Shown: positions 1-11,671 of the stretch, piece after piece | How positions within the stretch are numbered: the stretch's first letter is position 1 | Layout of the letters: every line of letters begins with the position of its first letter | NCBI GenBank assembly: GCA_017979445.1 | Contig: CM030710.1 | Location: 11,456,248 to 11,520,247 of the forward strand | Reading direction: 5' to 3' | DNA from: Akebia trifoliata | Lineage: Eukaryota; Streptophyta; Magnoliopsida; Ranunculales; Lardizabalaceae | Length of the DNA: 64,000 nt | The notes under the pieces: generated by a model | Told to the model about the DNA's origin: nothing | The model's database searches: none | Seen by the model: only the letters and a program-made list of their open reading frames with translations | Program-made: the position numbers and the translations under genes

Positions 1-970
1 GTAATCTACAAAATCCACCCAAATTCCTTTCGTTTTCTCGTCTTTTTCACCCCGTATCGTCAAAAAATAGTCGTATATATATACGGGAATTTCGTAACTT
101 CGACATCGGATTTCATCCGTTTCGGGGTCAACCGTCCTTCACCGTAGAAAGGAGAAAGGACGACGACATCAAGATCTTCGAAATCACCAGGCCGGATCAA
201 AAATCAATTGCCTCGAAGTACGAGTCACCTTGATTTCCTTGTCGATCGCCTCGATTTTCATGCACGTGCTTCAATTCCGTCGCCTAGAGTTTGTAAGGAA
301 CTCTCAATTTCTATTAGTAATCATAGATTGTAAAAATTGCATTTAGGATTTTATTAAAAAATTGTGATGAGTTTCCAAAAATATCGAATTCAATTGGTTA
401 TTTCAAATTCATGCCAGAACTTACATGTTTGATATGTTTAACTGTATTTTATAACAAATTATAGTGGGTAGGATATTTCACCGGGTTATTTCCATCTGTT
501 GGGTCCTATGTATCGCTCGAACCTCGTTTTGATTTAAGTTTTGTATTTTTTTCAATGTTATTGATAAAAATGAATTTCATAGTTGGAAAAATGATTTAAT
601 ATTCAATGAACTCATATTGAGTTGATGAATATCAGAAAGTGGATATTTTATTTGAGAGATTGAAAACTATAAAAAAAATTAAAAAAAAGGAAAAAAGGGT
701 ATGAAACGGTAAAATGTCAGAGTCACACCCGAGGGATGATGTCTGCATTTTACATTGTTGTGTTGTGTATAGGTTGGTGAACGGATATCCATGGATTATG
801 TTACTAGTTACATGTTTATTTACTTTCTATTAACGCAAGGCGCTGTTTACTTTTCCGTTCAGTTATTTATTTTAGGTTGGGTGGCCACACTTACATGGTA
901 GGAAACTTGATATCAATTATCAATCTTGTATTGATAAATTCTCTTTTGTTTTCAAATGAAAATAATATAC

Positions 971-1024
<54 letters not shown>

Positions 1025-2306
1025 TTATTTTGTGAGCTGTTAAAGAGTCTGTGAATGCCTGAAAGGATAGTGCGTCATGCGTCATATCATCCGGAGTGAT
1101 GTACTATCCTAGGATGTACGGTAGGGACCACCAAGCTCATACGTGGTATGGGATGCGTATGAAAGTGGAGTCACAACTGGAATCCGGGTTTATTCTTCTC
1201 TATCTTTACCAGTGAACTTGTAATGTAAAGGTAGTCGTATACGAATGATTTGTATATTTGGGAATCACATGCACGCTGATAGGCATAAACGAAGATGATT
1301 AGTCAGTGATCACTAACAATCTATAGTAGTCGAACGTTCTGACACATCAAAAAGAGACCCATTGCTTACGGTCACGTCAAATGGCCAGCTTGAGCTAGAT
1401 AAATGGTCAACCAAACGTGGTAAGTGCAGCGACCGACCACAAAATCAGGAACGAAAAGCTAGAAAAGAATTGTAACATCATGTCTCGACTGGAAGCGATC
1501 CAGTCATGAATCCCAACTCTCTAATTCCAATACTCCACCATAGTGTATTATGTATCTGTTGTCTTACTTTGATATATAAAATGAAATGCATGTTTAATAT
1601 TTATATTTGGTCAATTAGATTTATATATAAAGAAAATGTTATAGTGAGTACTGTTGATTGATGTAATGTTAGTTTTAAAATATTTAGTTGCTCATCCCTA
1701 GCTATATATACCAGTTAATCGTAGTTTCTTTTGTAAAATTTTGTATAATTTAGAATGATTCAGTATGTATATTCGTTCATATTATGAGGGGTTATTAGCA
1801 GAAATTGTTTGTTTCCTTATTAGGTAACCATTTTTACTCACCCGTTCCTTCCTACTTTTTTTAGCTTCAGAGCCTGCAGTTGGCGAGGCAGGAGTAGAAT
1901 CAGCGAGTGCAGACCATCTGGTGGGTAAGATAGACGATCAGAGTCCATTACCTGGTGAGTACTGGGGTTATTACCCCTAGTGGTGTCGATTCGTCCAAAA
2001 GAAATATAGATTTTTGTTTGAATGTTAGGAATTTTGTTAGAGTAAGGAATCTCTGTATAATCCTGTATATAAATTTTCTTCTTCCGCACTCTGATCTATC
2101 GTACATTATTAGACGTATATAGACTTCCGCTAGTATTATATTTTATTTGTTTATATGCAGGATTGTATGTCGTTTATCAGGTGCAGGTTGAACGTCTTGG
2201 AATGCTAATATAAATAAAGAAGACCATGCCAAAATTTCGAGGTGCCACCTAGTACCTCGAGATCTAACATGGGGATTTGTGTTAGCTTTTGATGGGGCAC
2301 CACATC
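1..2306 (+). mobile_element. 3' part of a long Tekay/Del-like LTR, cut by window start
   Basis: The stretch is non-coding and homologous, in opposite orientation, to the 3.1-kb LTR at 60462-63558. Matching blocks include the segment around 330-480 (against about 62530-62680), the segment around 1090-1300 (against about 61430-61640), the segment around 1860-2000, and the shared 3' end with a 'tttgtgttagc' block followed by a '..gcaccaca' or '..gcgccaca' terminus. I place the LTR end at the CA of position 2306. No primer-binding site follows, so this is a 3' LTR or a solo LTR. The family assignment rests on LTR length and the TGTAATACCCC start of the other copy, and is inference. Confidence 0.65.
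971..1022. repeat. (AT)n(GT)n compound microsatellite
   Basis: About 22 nt of AT repeats are followed by about 30 nt of GT repeats inside the window-start LTR. The equivalent place in the other LTR copy (about 61700) has only a short AT run, so the repeat expanded after the copies separated. Confidence 0.9.
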
Positions 2307-2520
2307 CTCTCTCTAATTGGATCGCTTACCTCGATCTTGGGTGGATCGGTATCTTATCCGCACGAGAATCACTAAACGTCAAAAATGACACTTCTAAGAA
2401 TGTACCCCGGATGACCATTTACACATTTTTACAAATATGAATAGTGGAGACACCAAACCTTCGTAGAAGTGATCTTCGGAATTGAAAATCACACATTCCA
2501 AAAACCTTTTTCTTTTACAT
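2307..2520 (+). mobile_element. Fragment resembling the 3' end of a Tat-type LTR
   Basis: This segment resembles the last 200 bp or so of the solo LTR at 32253-34205: an 'atcactaaacgtc/gtcactaaatgcc' block, then 'ggatgaccattyacac', then 'atatgaatrgtggwgac', then 'gaaaatcac'. It abuts the end of the Tekay-like LTR. It is too diverged for exact borders. Confidence 0.4.
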
Positions 2521-3554
2521 AGTAGTTCTCCTTATAAAAATACAAAAAATAAAACTAAATCCTAATGAAATGAGCAATCTCCTCTCAATCAAGTGACTCT
2601 CAACTAACTATTTAAATTGTCATTATCCAAAAATAGAGATTTCCTACATGACTTTTTATTTTCGGATAAGATTATATTTTAACTAAATAAAATTTAATTT
2701 AAAATACACCAATCAACTCTCAAGATATGTATTACATTTGTCATGTGAACAATATTCATTTGATTTATGACACGTGTCTTATTCCACTTTTTAACAACAC
2801 AATTGGCATGTGACACGCTCCAAATTATTTATAAACTTAGCATTTTTGATGACTTTGGCAAATATTTTGATTTTTAAACAGTCAGTTTTTACGATAGAAT
2901 ATTGATTTTCTAACTAGAAAGTTTTCACTCGGTCAATACTTGGCTGACATGTTATGAACACCAAACCATAGATCTAGTTCCTTGAGATACACAAGGCAAA
3001 TCCTTACAAAAAAATAGGCATTTGTGTATCCATGGTAAACAGATCTATGGTTCCATGTCCATAACACGTCAGCCCATTGCTGACCAAGTGAAGACTTCGT
3101 TGTTAGAATATCAGCACTCTTTACAATAACCCCGTCACGCTCTCTCTTCAACCCAACAGATTGAGTCAACTCTAATGGACACAAGCCTCTATCAGCCCAA
3201 TTCAGAGTCAATTATGTTGACTAGACCTGGTCCAACTCAAAGGCCGGTCAAGATTTATTGAATCAAGTTAGGCTAGTTTGATTTGAACTCAACCACCTAA
3301 ACCAAAATCATTTAGATCTGATCCGACTGCTGTTAACCAAATCCAATCTGACCCATTAGATCCAACCATTTGGATCCGATCCATTTGCATAAACATGTTG
3401 ACCTGATCCATTTGACACGACCCATTTGGTAAATATCAGAGACAGTTTGATGGAAGGGAAGATCCATCATAAAAATTGTATTCAATACAAAGTTTAAAAA
3501 ACAAAAAAAAAACAAAAAAACAAAAAAAAAAGGAAATTAAGTAGTCCCAAACTT
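2521..3554. other. Non-coding stretch downstream of the NLR relic
   Basis: AT-rich DNA with no supportable gene. Between about 3220 and 3440 there is a run of degenerate 'gatccgatcc / gacccatt' motifs, like those in hAT-type MITEs elsewhere in the window (for example 41932-42440). No terminal repeats were found. The NLR 3' UTR would lie just below 3555; an A-rich block at 3497-3535 is the only notable sequence there. Confidence 0.5.
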
Positions 3555-6297
3555 CTACAACTGTTGGATACGTGGGATGTGAGCAACTCTACAGTAATCT
3601 TTACCTCCTTTAGAAAGCCTTGTCTTGAACTCACAAGGCATATCAATAAAGAAGAACTCTTTGAAGTTGGTGAGGTGTTCAATGCCCAAAGGCACCTTCT
3701 CTAATACTTGACAACTCGATATAGTTAGGCTTTGAAGATGTAACATTGCTCCCTCTTCTACCCTCACCAAATTCAATCCATGTAATTTGCCAAGGCCTAA
3801 AATCTTTACTCTCTGAAACTTGCTAGCTTTGAAACACAATTGTTCTCCATCATAAGCTTGGTAAAGTTCAAGCTCTACTAGATTAGGCAAATCTTGTAGA
3901 CCTTCAAGTGGATCATCCCTTAATCTCGACCAACACAAACGTATCTTTACCAAGTTACCAAGTGAAGGAATCCAATGCGGCAACTTCTCTAAACGCCCTC
4001 TCATATGCAACCGTTGAAGAAGCACGGGAGGAGAATGCAAAGATTTTAAATCAATAAGCTCTTCCTCTTCTATTGAAGCTATGCTTAAGGAACGAAGGTT
4101 GCACATCTTTTCGATCGAAGAACATAGGTCAATCCCATCTTCTCTTCTCAGCATTATGACACCTAACTTCCTTAGTTGTTTCAATCTTCCAAGCTCTTTA
4201 ACCGTTATAGCATTGTTATTGGCCCTTATGAAGGAGAGCTTTTGTAGGGCTACTAATCTCTCCATTCCCATTGGTGCCTTAAATCCTTTTATAGCTTCAA
4301 AATAAAAATCGAAAGACAATGGTATATTGTCGTAGCGATAGACTAGAAGATGGCGCAGTTGTTGGAGTTTGAGGATCTCAACGGGCAACTCAGATACATA
4401 TGTTTGTTTAAGATCCAATGTTTGGAGATTTTGAAGCTTACCAATTGAATTTGGAAGCATTTTGATGTTCGTATTTCTCAAGCTTAAATATCTTAAAAGT
4501 GGTAGATTAACCAACTCACTCGGAAACATCGTTAAAGGCACATCTTCAAGATCCAAGACTCTTAGTAGCCTACATCCGAAATGAAATGTAGGTAGACATG
4601 AATTAGGCAACTTTTCCATCCCAAACATGAAGAGAGATCGTAAGTGTGGTAAGCTCTTGTTTTCTGTAAGATTCTCACCACTACTATGGATTGCCAACCG
4701 TCGGCCTTTTTCGTGTAATGACCTTATGCTTTGTTTAACAGCTAAAATAGCAAAATTCTGCTTGCGAGCTTTTGAGACAATAAGCTCACGCATAAGATCG
4801 TGAACTCGGAACTCTCTCACCCTTCCTTCAATATCTACCTTTGCAACTTGAACCAAATTCCTATCAATAAGCTCATTAAGGTAGCCTGCTGCAACATCTT
4901 CAATGGTGTTTCCCATCTTCTCTTCAACAAATCCTTCTGCTGTCCATAGACGAATCACACTCATACTTCTAATTGAATAATCTTCGGGAAAAACACAAAG
5001 ATATAGGAAACAAGATTTTAGATGGTATGGCAAATCATTATAACTCAACAGTAGAATTTTCTTCATACTGGTGAGTTTGTCATTGCTTTCTAACTCCGCC
5101 CCAAGGCTGTCATGCACTCTTTGCCACTCTGTTATGTTCTTGCATTTCGTGGACAATAGCCCGCCTATCGCCACAATTGCAAGTGGCAACCCTTCACATC
5201 TTTTCAAGATATTTAGGGAAATCTGCTCCAAATCTAACGGAAAAGTGTGTTCAAGGTCTGATCGAAACGCCTTTCTATGAAACAGAGCCAAAGCTTGGTC
5301 TGTTTGTAGAGGTTTAAGCTTGTAGACATGGCCGTAAGATTCGATACAGAAAAGAAGCTATATCGGCAAAACGAGTGGTGACCATTATTCTACTACCACA
5401 ATTGTTGTTGGGTAAAACATACTTCACTTCTTCCCATGCATGTGTGCTCCATATATCATCAAAAACGATGACATACCTCTTGTTCTGCAAAAATTCCTTG
5501 AGCATTGCCTTGAGCTTGCCATCTTTCATAGTATCTAATCCTTGAGGGAGCTTCTGGTTACTCTCCTCAAAGAGTTGCTCTATCATCTCAGCTAAGATTT
5601 GCTCGATTTGGAATGATTGTGAGACTGCAATCCAAGCATGGTGTTGGAAGGATCCCTTCACTCTCTCGTGATCGTAAACTTTCTTGACTAAGGTAGTCTT
5701 GCCTAATCCGGCCATACCAACCACCGAAACTACTCCCAATCTTGATTCTCCATCCACTAACCATCCAATTAACTCATTCTTGGGCTTGTCGATGCCTACT
5801 AGTTCAGATTCCTCAATTAAAAGAGCATCCCCTCGAGGATCATGCCATTTTACGCAAGCAACATCAATCGAGCGTGAAGTTTGCTCGGATGTATTGAAAT
5901 GATACCTTTGGCTTCTCTCTAAGACAGTGCAGACCCTTGTTTTAATTTCTTCTATCCGTTCAGCTATCCGATGGTTTTCTCTCGTGCGTTGGAACCAACA
6001 TGTGACTTTGTGAAGAAAACCGAGAAATCCACACCGATGAGGTTTAGCCAACAAGAGCTCAAACTCATCAAGAACATCTTCAACATCGTGAGCTACTTCT
6101 TGCACTTGTGTCACCCAAATTTTCACTCCTTCATCCCTCCCTTCCCTTGCATCCGCGTCCTTCAGGAAGGCTCGCATAATATATAATTCATCTTTGATTT
6201 CTTTAACTTCTTTAAGAACCCCACTCAATAATTTCCCCTCCACAAGAAGCAAATGATCCACCTTTTGGAGTACAAAGCTCACAACAGCATCCACCAT
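3555..6297 (-). pseudogene. CC-NB-ARC-LRR (RPM1/Rx-type NLR) resistance gene with one frameshift
   Basis: This is an intracellular immune receptor of the coiled-coil NLR class. The ATG at 6295-6297 opens an Rx_N coiled coil (residues 1-130, with an EDVID-type DVEDVLDEF at about 71-79). NB-ARC follows: P-loop GMAGLGKTT 194-202, RNBS-A AWIAVSQSF 221-229, kinase-2 YVIVFDDIW 275-283, RNBS-B GSRIMVTTR 301-309. The frame then shifts near 5347-5352 and stops at 5314. In the next frame the protein continues without loss: GLPLA, RNBS-D (CFLYLCVFPEDY), a VHD in place of MHD, then about 12 LRRs to the stop at 3555. The whole would be about 910 residues in one exon, normal for the family. All signature motifs are intact, so the lesion is recent or is an assembly error. 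Two separate genes are unlikely, because the Met at 5291 lies in mid-NB-ARC. No partner NLR is visible nearby. Confidence 0.9.
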
Positions 6298-7261
6298 TTT
6301 TTTTTCTCAAAAAGGTGAGACATTCACATCAATTTTCTTTTAGCATGAAATTGTTGATTTTTTAAACTTCAATGGGTCAAACCTATTTTGACATTTATCG
6401 ATTATACAAAGGACATTATAATGGGTTTGGACCATTAGATTCTGATTTTGAATTTTCAGAATTAGATTATGAAAATTCCTTTGCAAAAATCTAAAATACT
6501 GTTTGCTAATACTACTTTTTGGAAACTTATACAGGATTTAGGATTATAATCTCCTTTTGTCGATTTTCTTTCCATAAATATTGTATAATTTGGTGCAAAA
6601 AATTCAGTTTTAAGGGAAAAAAATGAGTCTAATGTATCTGATTATTGGAGGATCACTTTTATAACACGACTGGACATGTAGGATATTGAAGTTGAAGTAT
6701 GTTCATTTTATTGTATTCGAGAATCTGAACAAATGACCTTAAAAATTGTTTATATATCTAAATTTTATTAAACACCCAAAATCAATCCAAAATGGTTCAC
6801 TCGACCAAATGTTTTGAAAAAAATTGATGAATCAATTGGATAAATCAATGAGGTGGCTGATTCACAACGAAAACACGCATTCTGAGTTTCTGACTCCCCC
6901 GGTTTAACTAATATTTGTTAGAATTTAAACCTGTTATTCCATCTCGTCTTGTTCCCCATTGATACCGATTTGATTCACCTGAGTCAACGTATCTTGAACG
7001 AGATAAATCATTTGACTTGGTTTAAATTTATTTATTAAATTAATTGTAAAGTTTTATAAAATAATATAAATTAGAAGATGTTTATTCACAAATTATGATT
7101 AAGTTGAACGAAAAATTAAAAATATTAGACAAGTTATATAGGACCTCAGGACAAGTCAATGTGAAGAGATCTTTTAGGATCACAAATGTTGAAAAACCGT
7201 TGACTTCTTTTCAATATTTCCATCATGATTAGCTTAACATTCAGTATGTTGTTATTTATAA
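6298..7261. other. NLR upstream region, no gene
   Basis: AT-rich DNA that would hold the NLR promoter on the minus strand. No convincing TATA box or element boundary can be fixed. A block at about 6930-7010 ('accgatttgattcacctgagtca') resembles one at about 56010-56035 upstream of ELP2 and degenerate material at 54890-55310, so it is probably a dispersed repeat remnant. Confidence 0.45.
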
Positions 7262-7361
7262 NNNNNNNNNNNNNNNNNNNNNNNNNNNNNNNNNNNNNNN
7301 NNNNNNNNNNNNNNNNNNNNNNNNNNNNNNNNNNNNNNNNNNNNNNNNNNNNNNNNNNNNN
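7262..7361. other. Assembly gap of exactly 100 N
   Basis: One hundred Ns, the conventional size for a gap of unknown length. It cuts the reverse transcriptase of the minus-strand Tat-like element just after its MPFGLKNA motif. The palm YxDD, RNase H, integrase and 3' LTR are therefore missing or lie in the gap. The sequence just below 7261 does not clearly continue the element. Confidence 0.98.
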
Positions 7362-7363
7362 TA

Positions 7364-8419
7364 AAGTCGTGGTTGCTTTTTGATAGGTGGCTTTGGCATT
7401 CTTCAAACCAAAAGGCATGACCTTGTTGCAGAAGATTCCCCACTGTGTGATGAACGACGTTTTTTACATATCTCGAGAATCCATTTTTATCTAGTTGTAT
7501 CTCGAAAAACCATCCATGAAGGACAACAAAGCGTGTCCTGTTGTACTGTCCAGTAGAACATTTATGTGTGGTAAAGGGAAACTATCCTTTGGACTTCCTT
7601 TGTTTAGGTCTCTGAAATCCACACACATTCTAACTTTTCCATCCTTTTTCGGTAATGGGACGACATTAGCAATCCACTCAGGTATTCTACTACTTCCAAA
7701 AATCCAGCGTTAATCTGCTACGTAACTTCTTCTTTAATTTTCAGAGTCCATTCTGACTTTATACGTTGAAATTTCTGTTTGATTGGTCGAGCATCAAGAT
7801 ATAACGGAATCTGATGTTGAACAATATTTGTGTTTACCCCTGGCATATCCTCGTAAGACCATGCGAGTACGTCTTTGAACTTTCTGAGCATGTCTACTAT
7901 CCCTTTGCGTTCATCGAAAGATAAAGTGACCCCTATCCGAATTTCTTGAGGACTTTCTTTTGTTCCGAGGTTGATAACCTCTACGTCCTCTATTAGAGGT
8001 TGAGCCCGACGTTCATTTTCTTGTTCAAGTAATTTGATTATTTCAGGAGGAGGTTTTTCGTCAGAAGATTCTCCCTCCGAAGTCAGATTATTAGTTAAAT
8101 TATTATTGCATTCGGGGTAATCAAAAATTTCTTTCATTTCATTGAAAAGAGATGGGGTAACAGGACTCATTGCAGACTGGACATACTCACTTGACTCAGC
8201 AGGAAAAACAGACTCACTAGAAATAACAAACTCAGCAGAAACAACAAACTTACTCGACTCAATAGAAATAAAGGACTCGACTGGCATGTCAGACTGAACA
8301 GGACTAATGGGACCGATAGAACCAGCCTTGACATGCAACACAGGACTAATTACATGATAATTTGAGAGATACCCAACAGCGAGTTTGATTACAGACTGAG
8401 GATTGGGATCCTTTCTCAA
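7364..8419 (-). pseudogene. Tat-like pol: N-terminal part of reverse transcriptase
   Basis: Minus-strand open frame 8419-7718, followed in nearby frames by coding-like sequence to the gap. The C-terminal half of the first frame carries the linker and fingers start (IPLYLDARPIKQKFQRIK, then KIKEEV). Below 7718 the frame reads LPKKDGKVRMCVDFRDLN and FMDGFSRYNQI, then MPFGLKNAKATYQKA at 7418-7374, all RT core blocks. A stop follows KIKEEV near 7718. The catalytic YxDD lies beyond the gap and cannot be judged. The first 120 residues are a low-complexity Ser/Glu-rich spacer. Confidence 0.75.
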
Positions 8420-8744
8420 CTGACAACACTAAGACACTATGATCTTCAATGAATAGCTGATCGATGTTGAGGGAATCCAGATCGAGCTGCCAGTCTTCAA
8501 CTTTCTTCTCTTTATCTTCTATGCTTGTTTTCTTTTAAGGCCATTCCATGAAAAAGAAGATTTCAAACCTCGACAGACGAGTACTCGTGATGTGATCAAT
8601 GAACTGCTCTGGGAACCCATAGTAACAGATGTCTTCTCCTTCTTTCATAAAATAACCATTGAGAATCTATCGATAGGACTTCATTTTAATGAGATATGTG
8701 GTACGTCTTTACCTTTTAATAATGGCCTTGTCCCGTTTTGTCTT

Positions 8745-9509
8745 CTAGTATTGGGCCCAATCTTCCTTAGTAGGCTTATATCCTAGTCCGAATGTGCCGA
8801 TGACCTCTTTAATCACTACTGCCTCTTTAATACCTTGCTGCTTGCGACCTAAGCCCATGCTAGGGAAAAATCTCATTTTCTTGAATATATTGGCCATATA
8901 GCAATTAAAGGTATTTTCCATTGGAAAATATTCTTTCATGGCTTGATCCCATTGGACTAAGCATATCTTTTCAAACTCGAACCCACTGAGCTCTACTCCA
9001 TGTTGTTCTGGTTGAATTTCAAGCAACGGCTCATCCTTAGCTTCAGTACTATTTATAATCCCTACAATTTCAGCATCTCCATGGAGAGTAATCACTAGCC
9101 CATCCTTGACAAACTTGACTTTCTGGTGTAGCGTAGAAGGGATGACTTTGAATTGGTGTAACCATGGTCTCCCTAATAGTAAATTGAAAGAAGACTGGAT
9201 GTCAATAACCTGAAATTTCACAGGAAATTCAGCTATGCCTGTGGACAATCGAAGGTGCAAAATTCCCAGTACATCACTCTTGATGTTATCATAGGCCCTA
9301 ACACCTTGATTAGTGGGCTTGAGATCTTCAGTCTTAAACCCGAGACAAGTAGCCATTTTCAGTGGGCAAGCGTTCAGTGCACTCCCATTATCGATCAAAA
9401 CCAGAGGTACCCTCATCTTGTTACAGTCAACTGTAATGTGCAACGGCTTAGTGTGGCTTGCCCCTTCTTTTGGGAGATCTGAGTCCGAGAATGATAGGAT
9501 ATTCTCCAT
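8745..9509 (-). pseudogene. Tat-like aspartic protease plus G-patch region
   Basis: A 254-residue open frame. The retropepsin core has the catalytic motif LIDNGSALN (in this lineage DNG replaces the usual DTG/DSG), followed by the flap region and the LLGRPWLH hydrophobic-glycine motif. The C-terminal third holds a G-patch-like segment (FFPSMGLGRKQQG), which Tat/Ogre elements carry between protease and RT. A stop separates it from the RT frame. It belongs to the element spanning 7362-17486. Confidence 0.75.
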
Positions 9510-9563
9510 GTAAGTTGCCCCTACTATACTGGCTAGCTGATCTGGAGAAGTATCAAAGGAGAC

Positions 9564-11114
9564 TTAGGCTGTGTTTAGTACTTTGAGCACAGCCTCCCTA
9601 TGAGCAGTAGAAGCCATGAGTAAACCCCATACTGAGATATTGGCCCCTGATTTTTTCAACTGCTTGATCATGGAGTTATCTTCTTCGATGCTTTTCTTGG
9701 TGGGATCTTCTCCTTCTTTTCTCGTCAGGGCTGCAGGATTATCAACACAGAGTTCTTGTGGCTTAAAAACTCTTCCCCCTCGAGTCATATGTCTAACTTC
9801 ATCACAAAAAAAGGAGAAAGGCTCATCTTCTTCAGTCAACAAGTATGGATCTTCGTCTGTCACAGGTACAGGGTTTTTCAGATTCATTTGGGCCAACATG
9901 TAACTAGTTAATGTGGGACTATCATAATGAGGCGGGGATAAACAATATGTATCATCCGATGTTAGATCAAATGTTTCATAGTTCGTAGTGAAAACCTCAT
10001 CAATGAAAGCTATCCCGGCAAGGGGGTAACTAAGCGATTTGACCTGGATTTGGTGGATTAGAGAGACGGGATCAAATGGCAATGAGGCGTGGAAAACCAT
10101 GTTTAAGGTTGGTGGAGGTTGATAGGTAGGTAGTGGATTAGTGGTGACATTTGGTGGGCTGGAGATTGTGATCTTTTTGTTATCAATATGATTTTGAATA
10201 GCATGGCGTAGGGTGATACATCGATCCGTGTGATGGCTAGGATTTTGATGAAATTCACAGAATAAGTTGGGGTTGTGTCTGACTGGCAAGGGATTTGATA
10301 AAGGTCGGGGTTGAATCAGGGTAACCAACCTTTTTTTCAACAGTTTTTGCAAAGCTACTGTAAGGGTCATCCCTAAATTGGTAAATTGATGCAGAGTTCG
10401 AGGTTAACTTGGGTGAACCAGGTTATTAGCTCGGACCGGGGGTTGAGCTGGGGTAACTGAGGTATTGGCGATGTAAGTATGGTTGATATTGGGTTTGGGA
10501 ACATATGGTTTCTTAGGCTTGTTATCTGAGGGGTTAGAAAGAATCCCAAAGGCAAATGCATCCTCGAGTTGGCTTCCGACTTGTTACAAGGATTCAAAAG
10601 TAGGGAGGTATTGGGCCACTAGGTGCTGAGCATATCCTTGAGAGATGCTCTTTTGGATAATCGCTACTTGTTCCTTCTCCGAGGGCCTATTCCACATTTG
10701 AGTAGCCTTGGCCCTCCAGCAACCAATGAAATCAGTGAATGTCTCCCCATTTTTCTGTTTAGTTGCTTCTAAATCCCTTATTGAGGTCTCAATCTCAGTA
10801 CTATATTTATACTGATGCCAGAAGGCTTTTAACATGTTTTCCCATGTACCCACAGTAACTGGATCTTGAGACATTAGCCAACGTAGTGTTGATCCTGATA
10901 AAGTTCTTTGGAACAATACTGTCATCTGTTCGTCGCTGAGCCCCATACTGCGCATGTTGGTAACATACACTTTAAGATGTGTTTTCGCACATCTTGTCCC
11001 ACTGAACTTGTTCATTTCAGGCATCACAAACTTCTCTGGTAAATGGATTATAGGGATGCGGTTCAGAGCTTCAATGCCTGCTGCAATTTCATCAATACCC
11101 TTTATACTCTTCAT
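9564..11114 (-). pseudogene. Tat-like gag with CxFH zinc knuckle, three broken frames
   Basis: Frame 11114-10584 (176 aa) is the retrotransposon gag domain: 'FSGT..AKTHLKVYVTNM', 'WLMSQDPVTVGTWENMLKAFWHQY' region (about residues 79-103) and 'FTDFIGCWRAKA'. Frame 10597-10373 is a Pro-rich continuation after a frameshift. Frame 10370-9564 holds the knuckle CEFHQNPSHHTDRC, matching the C-x2-H-x4-H-x4-C pattern usual in this lineage, then a long spacer to the protease. Gag builds the virus-like particle of the retrotransposon. At least two frame changes make it non-functional as it stands. Confidence 0.75.
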
Positions 11115-11671
11115 AGCTTACTCCAATTGAGACATTCTGTTAGATAACGTCAGATTTTCATCAACATACTCTTCGTCTCCGTCGAGTTCGAAGACTTCAC
11201 GTGAACATTTCTCTTCTACCTTTTTTCCTTTTGGTCATCTAGAGGATTTTTCGTCGATTCCGATGTCTGTTCTAACATTTTCACTTTACCTTTATATTGT
11301 TGATATCATTGGCAAAGACTGCCAAGATCTTACGGATCTCTGTGAGCTCAGATTCTGACGTCATCTCTATTTATTGACTTGGTACTGTGGCTTGTTCTAA
11401 CTGACTGGACTTACGACTCCAACTAGGAGGTGGACGCTTGAGTTTGGGCACAATGATAATCCTATATGACCCCATCAAAGGTAGATTTAGTCAATTTCAG
11501 TTTACCCCCTTGATAACATTTTAAGAAATCATTTTATTGAGGTTTGTGCACCAATCCATTAATTAATCCATTCACACAATGAGTATTCGAAAAGGAAATA
11601 AATATTTATTAAAAAGAAAGATAGTCTTATTGACAATGATTGACAAAGAAATATTCTTATTAAAACATCTT

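Noticed and set aside
891..1085. Minus-strand frame rich in His-Thr and Ile-Tyr repeats
   Set aside because: It is a translation of the (AT)n(GT)n microsatellite within an LTR.
3555..5291. A separate gene starting at the Met of 5291
   Set aside because: That Met lies inside NB-ARC. The sequence continues the upstream frame after a single shift, so it is one NLR.
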